Below are positions 53,014 through 61,504 of a stretch of 64,000 nt of DNA, in pieces; position 1 is the first letter of the stretch; every line of letters begins with the position of its first letter. A program made the position numbers and the translations under genes. The notes beneath the pieces were generated by a model. The model ran no database searches. It was not told where the DNA came from and saw only the letters and a program-made list of their open reading frames with translations. The DNA lies in the NCBI GenBank assembly GCA_964388155.1, contig CAYLYH010000007.1, positions 1 through 64,000 on the forward strand. The letters are read 5' to 3'. The DNA comes from JACNKV01 sp964388155. Its GTDB lineage: Bacteria; Fidelibacterota; Marinisomatia; Marinisomatales; JACNKV01.

Positions 53014-54978
53014 TTATTTTAGAGGTGTAATTCCGCAATCAAGTAAATACTTATATACTCCATCGTAATATTCTGAAAATCTTGTTAGATCATTATTGTC
53101 TCCCAAAGGTACCCAAATTACCATTCCTTCTCTTGCCCTTGTCAAAATTACTCTGTATTTATTTTTAATAAATTGTTTTTTTGATTCTTTGTGTATTTTT
53201 TGCCATTTTGTTCCTACAAACCGATGGTAGAACCAATTTCCATTAATATTTCTAAAATCAGCTCCCCAGCAAACAAGTGACCAATCTATTTCTAATCCCT
53301 GAATTCCAAATTCAGTAATAGGAAGCTCCAAGAATGAAGATGACCTTATATCATTATTTGAATTTAGAAACCACGCTGAAACATCAATTTTCAATGTTAC
53401 ATCTAACCCTTCTGGCCTTAGTCTTCTTGCTCCTGAGCTAGCAACAAGACCACATCTTCTCAAACCGCGAGTTTGCGATGTGATATGTTCTTTTGATTTT
53501 TTTAGTGAACGCGAAACATAAATTGGAAAGTCCTGTAAGTAATTATTATAAAGGTCTTTAGCTATATGTATGTCATTCTCTAAAATTGTATCAACCCAGT
53601 TTGAAACTTTTTCAGCTCTATACGATCGAATATCAATATCTAAATGTAGCTCTGGTATATTGTTGATTTCTATAGATTTTGGTGCTTCCTTTGTGAATAA
53701 TTTATATTTACCAACATCAATCATGTTGGGTGATATAAAAATATTCCAGTGTGAAAAGTTTTCAGTTAAAGCCCTACCCCACTCGGACAACCCGGCTTCA
53801 CCATCGTTAATTTCTTGCCCATTTCCAATTAACCCAACAAGGACTGCCCAATCATGTCTGTCTAATATTTTTAGTATTAATTCTGGTTCGGAGACATCTC
53901 TTTGGAATTTTCTGTATGACTGTTTTCTATCCCAAGCTCTTTGCGCTTCATCAAAAATGATGATTTTATCTGGCGGGCAATCTTCATTGCCATAATAAAC
54001 ATCAATGAACAAATGAATATTTTGAATAAATGTTTTTACTTTCCTTCTGGATTCTGCGAGTGTTGTGTCGTTATTTTCTTTGTAATCTCTAGCTAATGCT
54101 TCTTGTAATACGGTTACTAAAGGACCGTTTCCTGACAAAAATACTCCCAACTCGTTTTGATGAATCCCCTTGTTATGTACAATGTTTAGACCACACAGTG
54201 TTTTACCTGAACCAGGAATGCCTGTAATAAAACAAACTATTTTCTTTTTGTGTTTTTGTGCTTCCTCTACCGCTTTCAATACTGCGTCTGTTGTTTTGGT
54301 TAAGTTTTTAATTCCGGCATGAGAGCGGGATATTTCTTTTACGTTTTGTCCGGCATAAAGCACTTGGGCGGCTTCAATTATTGTCGGAGTTGGGTTATAA
54401 AGTGAATCGTTCCATTCAATATAATTAATCTGTTCGCTTGTTTTGTAGATTGTTATTGAGTTTATAATGATTGAAATGACATTATTGGGATTTGCTATCT
54501 GAACCTTGTTAACATGGCCCTGATAATTCCAATCGTTGTTTGGTGAAATATTCTCATTATCAAGCGTGAAAATGATTGGTACAATAAATTTATTTATTGA
54601 TCCTAGGTGAAAATCTCTGATGTCTAAAGCATAATCTTCTACTTGATCAATATCTTGTTTCGTAGGCCTATAATAACGTTGTTTGTACTCTATAAGAAAA
54701 ATGACTCCGCCATAAATCAACACTACATCAACTCTTTTGCCCCGACGAGGAATCGTAAATTCTAAAATTACACCAGCTTTAAGAAATTTGATTTCATGTT
54801 TAGAATATTCAGAAAACACATTTTTTAATACGATGATTTCTTCCTGCCAAACCCTTGTTTGTAGTTGAAGTTGTTGATAAAACCCTGCTTTTTGCGCTCC
54901 AATTGTTAACAAACCCACAATTTTTTCTGTTGAATCGTTTATAAAATTTTCAACAGAATTTTTATAAAAGCTAGGCAT
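53014..54978 (-). CDS. DUF2075 protein: PD-(D/E)XK-like nuclease domain plus SF1-type helicase
   Basis: 654 residues. N-terminal region (about 40-110) has RVDVVLIYGGVIFLIEYK, giving D84 and E97-x-K99, the pattern of a PD-(D/E)XK nuclease. The DUF2075 ATPase follows: Walker A GIPGSGKT at 253-260, Walker B FDEAQ at 342-346, RGLRRCGLVASSGARRLRP around 510, and a motif VI-like YRVILTRARE at about 608-617. It should act on DNA or RNA. An XRE regulator lies 17 bases upstream. DUF2075 proteins are frequent in defence islands; a role here is inferred. Confidence 0.85.
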   Translation of the reverse strand: MPSFYKNSVENFINDSTEKIVGLLTIGAQKAGFYQQLQLQTRVWQEEIIVLKNVFSEYSKHEIKFLKAGVILEFTIPRRGKRVDVVLIYGGVIFLIEYKQRYYRPTKQDIDQVEDYALDIRDFHLGSINKFIVPIIFTLDNENISPNNDWNYQGHVNKVQIANPNNVISIIINSITIYKTSEQINYIEWNDSLYNPTPTIIEAAQVLYAGQNVKEISRSHAGIKNLTKTTDAVLKAVEEAQKHKKKIVCFITGIPGSGKTLCGLNIVHNKGIHQNELGVFLSGNGPLVTVLQEALARDYKENNDTTLAESRRKVKTFIQNIHLFIDVYYGNEDCPPDKIIIFDEAQRAWDRKQSYRKFQRDVSEPELILKILDRHDWAVLVGLIGNGQEINDGEAGLSEWGRALTENFSHWNIFISPNMIDVGKYKLFTKEAPKSIEINNIPELHLDIDIRSYRAEKVSNWVDTILENDIHIAKDLYNNYLQDFPIYVSRSLKKSKEHITSQTRGLRRCGLVASSGARRLRPEGLDVTLKIDVSAWFLNSNNDIRSSSFLELPITEFGIQGLEIDWSLVCWGADFRNINGNWFYHRFVGTKWQKIHKESKKQFIKNKYRVILTRAREGMVIWVPLGDNNDLTRFSEYYDGVYKYLLDCGITPLK

Positions 54979-54995
54979 CCACTTACCTTACAGCT

Positions 54996-55190
54996 TTATA
55001 ATAAGAAGAAATCAGAAAGAGGAATCTCTAGTGCCTTAACTATTTTTTCAAGAGTGTCAATAGTAGGTGATTTTTCATCTCTTTCTAGTGCACCAATATA
55101 TGTTCTATGAAGATTACATCTCTCAGCAAGTTGTTCTTGAGATAATTTTTTGTTTTTCCTTAATGTCCGGATGTTCTTGCCAATCTTCAT
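54996..55190 (-). CDS. XRE family helix-turn-helix regulator
   Basis: 64 residues, only the HTH domain: IGKNIRTLRKNKKLSQEQLAERCNLHRTYIGALERDEKSPTIDTL with the recognition helix in HRTYIGALE. It is immediately upstream of and in line with the DUF2075 gene, the layout of a regulator controlling a potentially harmful effector. It could also be the restriction-modification controller type, but no methylase is present. Confidence 0.92.
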   Translation of the reverse strand: MKIGKNIRTLRKNKKLSQEQLAERCNLHRTYIGALERDEKSPTIDTLEKIVKALEIPLSDFFLL

Positions 55191-55330
55191 AATATGATGA
55201 CTAAAAATAGCATAGTTCTATAAACCAAACTACAGCCTAAAGATAGCATTATCCCAGTTTTATGTGTTCTTAATAAACTTTACAATTTACTCTGATTTTT
55301 TCTCTGTGAGCTCTGTGGCAAATAAAAAAA

Positions 55331-56527
55331 CTAATCTGCGTTTCGTATTTTTTTATTCAGCAGTCCGATCACACCGCAAAGCGCTGCACCGATACCTATC
55401 CAGAAAAAGACAATTCTCACATCGACGGAATTTGCGATAATCCCGACCAAAGCGGATGAAAGGGCGGTCATCCCCACCACGGCGATATGCACCATTGAGA
55501 ACAGCCGTCCGTGCACGGCATTCGGAGTGTGCCGCTGAATGATGGCTGTCCGTGACACCGTGATCATCGGTATCCCGATGGCATGAATAGTGATAAAAAC
55601 CATTACAAACAGTACTGAATCAGCCAGATAAAAGATCGAATACGTTACGCCGTCCAGGATCATCCCGATCAGCAGCAACCGTCCCGGGTTGATCTTTCCG
55701 CACAAACGATAGACAAAGAACGACCCTATCAGCATTCCCAGCGCCAGACAGGCTTCCACAAAAGCAAAGTCGGAAGCGGACCCGCTCAGCACCTCTTTAA
55801 CCAGGATGGGCGTTCCGACAATAGCCGGCCCCATGATAAATAGATTGTTGATTACGGTCAGTCCGATAAAATAACCGATAAATGGATGTTCCACCAGATA
55901 CCGAATTCCTTCTGTCAGATCTTTTACGGAGCTGTGGTCGGTCGGTTTTGGTTTTTGCTCCGGATGCCGAACCAGTAGCAACAGAACCGTGGCTAAGACA
56001 AAAGAAAGCCCATCAAGAATAAAAAGTGCTTTCAGGGAGATAAATCCCAGCAAAATTCCGGCTAATGCGGGACCGATTAACCAAGCGAACTGCTGGGATG
56101 TTGCCATCACGGAATTGATACGCACCAGTGAATCACGGTTGGTGATCGTCGGAATAAAGGCGTTCAACGCTGGCGGGAAGAGCGTACCGAAAGCCGCTCG
56201 GACGAACGCCAGTATCCCGATCATTAGGGTAGCTTCATGCCCAAGGTAAAGCATAATCGGAATAATAATGACCGTAAACGCCTGCGCCAGATTTGAGAAG
56301 ATCATCAGTCCGATACGGTGAAGCCGATCGGAGAGGACACCGGCATAGAGGCTGAACAGCATCGCCGGCAGATAGGTGCCCATGGCGACCAGCCCCGTCA
56401 CTGCGGGAGAGCCGGTAATGTCCAGGATCAGCCAGATGAGTGCCAGGTGGTAAATAGCATCCCCGGCGGTGGAAATCATCTGCGCGGACCATAGCAGCGG
56501 GATATTCTTATCTTTGGACTGAAACAT
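55331..56527 (-). CDS. MFS transporter (MFS_3, EntS-like)
   Basis: 398 residues, 12 predicted helices. N-terminal LLWSAQMISTAGDAIYHLALIWLILDITGSPAVTGLV and the loop GVLSDRLHRIGLMIFSN are typical of the exporters of siderophores and macrolides. AFIPTITNRDSLVRINSVMATSQQFAWLIGPALAGIL is also a family hallmark. Substrate unknown. It is monocistronic. Confidence 0.88.
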   Translation of the reverse strand: MFQSKDKNIPLLWSAQMISTAGDAIYHLALIWLILDITGSPAVTGLVAMGTYLPAMLFSLYAGVLSDRLHRIGLMIFSNLAQAFTVIIIPIMLYLGHEATLMIGILAFVRAAFGTLFPPALNAFIPTITNRDSLVRINSVMATSQQFAWLIGPALAGILLGFISLKALFILDGLSFVLATVLLLLVRHPEQKPKPTDHSSVKDLTEGIRYLVEHPFIGYFIGLTVINNLFIMGPAIVGTPILVKEVLSGSASDFAFVEACLALGMLIGSFFVYRLCGKINPGRLLLIGMILDGVTYSIFYLADSVLFVMVFITIHAIGIPMITVSRTAIIQRHTPNAVHGRLFSMVHIAVVGMTALSSALVGIIANSVDVRIVFFWIGIGAALCGVIGLLNKKIRNAD

Positions 56528-56618
56528 GACCGGTGAAAATACGCAAAATATTTTATTAGAAAAGATAGATGAGTTTTGAAGTAAATTTTATGAGATTAAT
56601 TACGGAATCAAACACATT

Positions 56619-57086
56619 ATGACCAAAACAGTTACCGGCGTCATCGATAGTTACGTCTTTAGACGAACAGTTGACGGACTTCGCTTTTTAATGCTGAAGC
56701 GAGCAAAAACAAAGATGTATGAACACCTTTGGCAGGGCGTTGCCGGTAAGATTGAACCGGGTGAAACTGCTTGGCAAACTGCTGTCAGAGAATTAAAAGA
56801 AGAAACAGGACTCACGTCCAAACGGATGTTCACTGCCGATTATGTCAGCCGGTTTTATGAAGCGCACAAAGATCGGATCAACCTTGTACCGGTTTTCGGG
56901 ATTGAAGTCGATGATGAAAATATTACATTATCAGAAGAACATTGTGAATTTCGCTGGATTACCGCCGCAGAAGCAGAATCTTTACTCGTATGGAGAGGAC
57001 AAAAAGAGGGCTTACGGACAGTTAATGAAATGGTATTAAAAAACGATGACCGAATGCGGTGGTCAGAAATAAAAACGGAGGAATAA
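56619..57086 (+). CDS. NUDIX hydrolase
   Basis: 155 residues. The Nudix box is GKIEPGETAWQTAVRELKEETGL (G5-E-x7-REUxEE pattern; given here by its ends only), residues about 42-64. TVTGVIDSYVFRR is the first strand. The substrate could be a nucleoside diphosphate derivative such as an oxidised dNTP. It is followed three bases later by the UGA-containing peroxiredoxin, with a shared transcript likely. Confidence 0.92.
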   Translation: MTKTVTGVIDSYVFRRTVDGLRFLMLKRAKTKMYEHLWQGVAGKIEPGETAWQTAVRELKEETGLTSKRMFTADYVSRFYEAHKDRINLVPVFGIEVDDENITLSEEHCEFRWITAAEAESLLVWRGQKEGLRTVNEMVLKNDDRMRWSEIKTEE

Positions 57087-57089
57087 ATT

Positions 57090-57545
57090 ATGTTAGAAAT
57101 CGGCACACAGGCACCGGCGTTCAGTCTGCCGGATGCAAACGAAAATACGGTATCACTACAAGATTATAAGGGACAAAAATTCGTTCTGTGGTTTTTCCCA
57201 AAAGCCAGCACCCCCGGATGAACATCCGAAGGAAAGGGATTCCGGGATGAATACCAATCATTTGAGAAAAAGAATATCGCGATTATCGGGATGAGCGCTG
57301 ACACGCCAAAACGTCAAAAGAAATTTGCGGAAAAACACGGGTTCCCGTTTCCGCTTCTTTGTGATGAATCCAAAGAAGTGCTAAAAGCCTACCACGCTTG
57401 GGGACCAAAAAAATTCTACGGACGGGAATACGAAGGTATTTATCGAATTACGTATATCATCGATGAAAAGGGTGTGATTGAAAAAGCCTATCCGAAAGTG
57501 AAAACAAAAACCCACGCCACGGACATTCTCAGCGACTTGGGTTAG
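57090..57545 (+). CDS. Bcp/PrxQ-type peroxiredoxin, selenocysteine (UGA) at the peroxidatic position
   Basis: 151 residues if the in-frame TGA at 57219-57221 (codon 44) is read as selenocysteine. A ribosome-binding site GGAGG lies 8 bases before the ATG. Upstream of the TGA the product reads IGTQAPAFSLPDANENTVSL and FFPKASTPG; downstream, TSEGKGFRDEYQSFEKKNIA. In PrxQ proteins the motif is TPGCT, so the TGA falls exactly at the catalytic Cys. The usual resolving Cys five residues on is missing. The 3' part continues normally with HGFPFPLLCDESKEVL. A hairpin follows the TGA at once (separate entry). A mutated pseudogene is the alternative. Confidence 0.88.
57223..57249 (+). promoter_or_regulatory. 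Candidate SECIS element
   Basis: CATCC at 57223-57227 pairs with GGATG at 57245-57249, and GGAA at 57231-57234 with TTCC at 57240-57243, leaving a five-base apical loop AGGGA. It begins two bases after the UGA, and the loop lies 14-18 bases from it, where bacterial SECIS loops sit (for example about 17 bases in E. coli fdhF). An exposed G in the loop is the usual SelB contact. Confidence 0.7.
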
Positions 57546-57597
57546 TCAGTTGGCACCGGCTTTATTACTACAAAACTCCATTTATCCAATACTCCAA

Positions 57598-58533
57598 TCA
57601 AACCATCACCCCTTTTTCTGTGAACGCCGATTCATTCTGTGTTTCATCCAGATATCCCATCATAACAGAATGCCCGGTAACAGTAAAGGCTTTATCCGTG
57701 TTTTCGATTTTCGTCATGTGATTTGGTTCTTCACCAATCGTTAAAACTGCCGTGTTCTCCGGCCGAATGAAAACCGGAGCGGGATATCCGTCTTTTATTT
57801 CACTCCAATCAAAATATAATTCGTAATCAGGATTTGGAAATTGATCCGGTAAGCCGATTTTCATATCAGGATTCTCCGTCGTCAGAACAGCGCCGGTGTA
57901 GAACGGCAGAACAACCTGAAACACCGCCCACGCAGTAGACATCGGCGGCAGATCAATGTGAAACGATTTTGTTTCATTCAGCCCGGAAGATAAATAAAAT
58001 CCGTTCGCATTCACCAATAAATTATAATGGCTGAGTTTTATTCCACGTTTCTTGCTCCAAAAGACCATCGCTTCATCCGGTAGCAAACGGTTAATTTTGT
58101 GAACGTATTCCGTTGGGTACTCCAGTAGGCATTCGGGATAATCCCACTCATTGCCATCCAAAATGAAATCTGGTTTAACACCGCCAATCGCAGAGGTGAT
58201 TTTTTCGTCTGTGATGACTAAAGAGGCTCCGACAGACCAAATCCCAAATGACATCAACTCAGCATACGGGAAGTCAAATCCATAAATGAGCACCCGATGT
58301 TCATGCGTTAGTCCAAGTGATTCCAGCCAGTTCGCGGTTTGATTGACCAAATCTAAGATATGCTTGTTGGTCAAGTCGACATCTTTGTACGCAAAATGAT
58401 TAGCATATTTGACATTCTGCCCGGTAATCAGCCCCCGCAAATTAGGATACGGAACCATATACTCAATCGGCTCAACATTCCCATAGCATTGAGCATTGTA
58501 GATTAATTTTGAAGTACTTGTGTCGGTTTTCAC
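57598..58533 (-). CDS. AMP-binding (ANL-like) protein lacking the P-loop
   Basis: 311 residues, versus 500 or more for full ANL enzymes. It has the family's N-terminal pattern (ANWLESLGLTHEHRVLIYGFDFPYAELMSFGIWSVGASLV) and a late motif HSVMMGYLDETQNESAFTE that corresponds to the usual MxGYxxxPEAT. Where ligases carry the ATP-binding P-loop (SGTTGKPKG), this one reads AMVFWSKKRGIKLSHYNLLVNA. The C-terminal domain is absent. Adenylation is therefore unlikely; a binding or regulatory role is more probable. It is 21 bases downstream of the tyrosine phenol-lyase gene. Confidence 0.7.
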   Translation of the reverse strand: MKTDTSTSKLIYNAQCYGNVEPIEYMVPYPNLRGLITGQNVKYANHFAYKDVDLTNKHILDLVNQTANWLESLGLTHEHRVLIYGFDFPYAELMSFGIWSVGASLVITDEKITSAIGGVKPDFILDGNEWDYPECLLEYPTEYVHKINRLLPDEAMVFWSKKRGIKLSHYNLLVNANGFYLSSGLNETKSFHIDLPPMSTAWAVFQVVLPFYTGAVLTTENPDMKIGLPDQFPNPDYELYFDWSEIKDGYPAPVFIRPENTAVLTIGEEPNHMTKIENTDKAFTVTGHSVMMGYLDETQNESAFTEKGVMV

Positions 58534-58554
58534 GAATTTGTCATTCCTGAATTA

Positions 58555-59940
58555 TCAATTCGTAATTGGGGCGAATCGCGCCTGAAAGAACCGTAAATAT
58601 TCCGGTTCATACACAAACTTCAATCCTTTGATTTCATTACGCCGCTCATAAACCGCCGCGATGGATTCAGCAACGACATCCATATGTGCCTGAGTATACA
58701 CACGTCTTGGGATCGTTATTCTGACCAATTCAAGTTTCGGAAAATAATGTTCACCGGTTTCTTTGTTTCGCCCGGCGGATACAACACCACGCTCCATCGT
58801 TCGGACTCCGTTTTCAATGTAAATTTCCGATGCCAGCGTTTGGGAGGGCAGCATATCCTGGGACAAATGCGGAAGGAATTTTTTTGCATCCAAAAACACA
58901 CCGTGACTGCCGATGGGCATAACAATTGGAATTCCATATTCGATAAGTTTATTTCCCAAGTATTGAACTTGTCCGACTCTCGACGCCATGTGGTCATCGC
59001 TGACAGATTCCTTAATCCCGATTGCTACTGCTTCCATATCGCGTCCCGACATTCCGCCGTACGTGTGGAGCCCTTCATACATTACCACCATATTTTTTGC
59101 TTTCATGAAAACATCTTCATCATTCGTGGCAAGAAATCCGCCAATATTTACCAGCGCATCTTTTTTACTGCTCATCGTGGCATGATCGGTCAGCGAACAA
59201 ATCTCATGAATGATTTCACGGATGGTTTTATTTCTATATTCTTCTTCACGCTGTTGGATGAAGTAAGCATTTTCCGCCACTCTCGTCATGTCGTGAACGA
59301 TGGGAATATCATACGAACCACAGAGTGCCCGCAGGTCTTTCAGGTTTTGCATAGAAATCGGCTGTCCGCCGGCCATATTTACAGATGTCGCGATGCACAC
59401 ATACGGAATTTTATCTGCCCCGACTCTATCAATGAGGTTTTGCATCTTGGTTAAATCGACATTACCCTTAAACGGATGTTCGTTTTCGGTGTCGTGTGCT
59501 TCATCAATGATAACATCCACAAATGTTCCGCCGGCAAGTTCTTGGTGCAGCCGCGTTGTCGTAAAATACATATTCCCCGGGACGAAATCTCCATCCTTGA
59601 TCATAATCGTGGATAAAATATGTTCAGCGGCCCTGCCTTGGTGCGTTGGAACTAAATTTTTGTAGGTATAATATTCCTTCACCGTTTCGGCAAGATGATA
59701 AAAGTTCCGACTGCCGGCATAGGCTTCATCGCCAAGCATGAGTCCCGCCCATTGACGATCACTCATCGCGTTCGTTCCGCTGTCGGTGAGAAGATCGATA
59801 TACACGTCTTCCGATTTCAGTAAAAATGTATTATATCCCGCTTCTTTGATTGCTGTTAAGCGCTCTTCTTTGGTTGTCATTTTGATGGGCTCCACCATTT
59901 TGATTTTCCACGGTTCAGCCCATGATCGTTTGTGTGTCAT
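58555..59940 (-). CDS. tpl: Tyrosine phenol-lyase (beta-eliminating lyase)
   Basis: 461 residues, PLP enzyme splitting L-tyrosine to phenol, pyruvate and ammonia. The tyrosinase-type features over tryptophanase: FLLKSEDVYIDLLTDSGTNAMSDRQWAG, MYFTTTR (T127, phenol contact), SSKKD with the PLP lysine K260, catalytic Tyr in GDEAYAGS, Arg in MERG (about 382-385), and FF at 451-452 where tryptophanase has His. Ribosome-binding site AAGGAG six bases before the ATG. Tryptophanase remains the second choice but fits less well. Confidence 0.88.
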   Translation of the reverse strand: MTHKRSWAEPWKIKMVEPIKMTTKEERLTAIKEAGYNTFLLKSEDVYIDLLTDSGTNAMSDRQWAGLMLGDEAYAGSRNFYHLAETVKEYYTYKNLVPTHQGRAAEHILSTIMIKDGDFVPGNMYFTTTRLHQELAGGTFVDVIIDEAHDTENEHPFKGNVDLTKMQNLIDRVGADKIPYVCIATSVNMAGGQPISMQNLKDLRALCGSYDIPIVHDMTRVAENAYFIQQREEEYRNKTIREIIHEICSLTDHATMSSKKDALVNIGGFLATNDEDVFMKAKNMVVMYEGLHTYGGMSGRDMEAVAIGIKESVSDDHMASRVGQVQYLGNKLIEYGIPIVMPIGSHGVFLDAKKFLPHLSQDMLPSQTLASEIYIENGVRTMERGVVSAGRNKETGEHYFPKLELVRITIPRRVYTQAHMDVVAESIAAVYERRNEIKGLKFVYEPEYLRFFQARFAPITN

Positions 59941-59959
59941 TTTTTTCTCCTTTTTTAAA

Positions 59960-60040
59960 CCACCCGCCTATAAAACATCGGCGGACAGGCAGATTTCTCA
60001 GATTGCACAGATTGCACAGATATATTTATTGTGATTTCAA
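59960..60040. repeat. CACAGATTGCACAGA-type repeat debris
   Basis: Contains CCGCCTATAAAACATCGGCGG, a hairpin of the GGCGGACAG type (split description), then tandem GATTGCACAGATTGCACAGA. These match other intergenic modules. It lies between tpl and the aldehyde dehydrogenase gene. Confidence 0.5.
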
Positions 60041-60076
60041 TTAAGTCCGTGATGTTTGTAATGTTTTCTACAATAA

Positions 60077-61495
60077 TCAATAATCAATGTTAAAGATTAC
60101 TACTTTCGGTTCGGTCATTTCTTGCAGGGCAAATTTAATTCCTTCACGCCCAATTCCGCTGTTTTTTACACCGCCAAACGGCATTTGGTCCAACCGGTAA
60201 TCGGTTGAATCGTTTATAATCACACTTCCAACTTCCAACTCATCAATGGCTTTATGTGCCTGGTTTATATCCTTGGTAAAGATGGCACCGTGCAAGCCGT
60301 AGTTCACACTGTTTGCTATTTCAATCGCTTCGTCAAGCGTAGTTATCTTTTTCAATAAAACCACCGGTCCAAATACTTCTTCGTATGTCAAAATTGCATC
60401 GTCAGATACATTCGTCAGCACTGTCGGCTCCAGCCGCGAACCATCTCTGTTTCCGCCGCATTCAAGCGTTGCCCCTATATCTGTGGCGTCTTTTACCCAT
60501 TTTTCAACACGTTTTGCCTCATCAATGGTAATCATAGGTCCGATATCTGTGGACTCATCAAGCTGCCGGCCAACTTTGAGGATCTTGGTTTTTTCAACGA
60601 ATATTTTAGTGAATGTATCGAATACATCACTTTGAATCAAAATCCGTTGCACGCCGATGCAATTTTGTCCGACTGCCCAAAATGCACCGGACACACAGGA
60701 TTCAACCGCCCAATTAATATTGGCATCGTCCATCACGATGACCGGCGAATTGCTGCCAAGTTCCATTCCGATTTTTTTTAGGCCGACTTTGCTCATTACG
60801 TTTTCGCCTGCATCGACACCGCCGGTAAAACTCACCATTCTGACACGGGGATCAGTCACAAGAGCATCAGCGTTTTCGGAGGCATAACCTGTAACCACAT
60901 TCAAGACATGCGCCGGAAGTCCAGCTTCCATAAAAGCTTCGGCAAGTTTCAGTGCCGAAAGCGGTGTAACAGTTGCCGGTTTAAGCACAATGCTGTTTCC
61001 GCCCGCAATGGCAGGGCCTAATTTATGTGCAACTAAATTCAGCGGATCGTTAAATGGTGTGATTGCACCGATAATCCCAATTGGAACACGCTTGTAATAG
61101 CCGGTTTTGTTTTCTGCCCCTGCGACGGAATCAAACGGGAGTGTTTCCCCTAAAATCCGACGTGATTCTTCCGCAGACACCATTAACGTATTCACGCATC
61201 GTGATGCTTCACCGCGTGCCTCTTTGATGGTTTTTGAACCTTCACTCGCAATTGTACGTGCAAATTCCTCTTGATTATTTTTGACAATCTCAGCAGTTTT
61301 ATATAAAATATCCATCCGTTGGTGAACAGGCATCTTCCGGGCAATTTTAGCACCAATTTCGGCACTGTCGATTGCTTTTTTCATATCGTCCACTGTTCCG
61401 CGCGGAACAGTATCTACGACCGTTTGGTCATAAGGGTTTTCTATGTTTATCGTTTCATTTTTGGTGATCCATTCACCGGCAAGTAACATCTTCAT
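60077..61495 (-). CDS. NAD(P)-dependent aldehyde dehydrogenase
   Basis: 472 residues. Motifs: Rossmann and substrate loops FTGGVDAGENVMSKVGLKKIGMELGSNSP (general base Glu in MELGS), catalytic Cys in AVGQNCIGVQR, and EEVFGPVVLLKK. SD GGAGGAAATA precedes the ATG. Substrate is unclear; family members act on lactaldehyde, succinate semialdehyde and glyceraldehyde 3-phosphate. Gene context (tyrosine and methionine enzymes) suggests amino-acid-derived aldehydes, an inference. Confidence 0.9.
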   Translation of the reverse strand: MKMLLAGEWITKNETINIENPYDQTVVDTVPRGTVDDMKKAIDSAEIGAKIARKMPVHQRMDILYKTAEIVKNNQEEFARTIASEGSKTIKEARGEASRCVNTLMVSAEESRRILGETLPFDSVAGAENKTGYYKRVPIGIIGAITPFNDPLNLVAHKLGPAIAGGNSIVLKPATVTPLSALKLAEAFMEAGLPAHVLNVVTGYASENADALVTDPRVRMVSFTGGVDAGENVMSKVGLKKIGMELGSNSPVIVMDDANINWAVESCVSGAFWAVGQNCIGVQRILIQSDVFDTFTKIFVEKTKILKVGRQLDESTDIGPMITIDEAKRVEKWVKDATDIGATLECGGNRDGSRLEPTVLTNVSDDAILTYEEVFGPVVLLKKITTLDEAIEIANSVNYGLHGAIFTKDINQAHKAIDELEVGSVIINDSTDYRLDQMPFGGVKNSGIGREGIKFALQEMTEPKVVIFNIDY

Positions 61496-61504
61496 TATTT
61501 CCTC

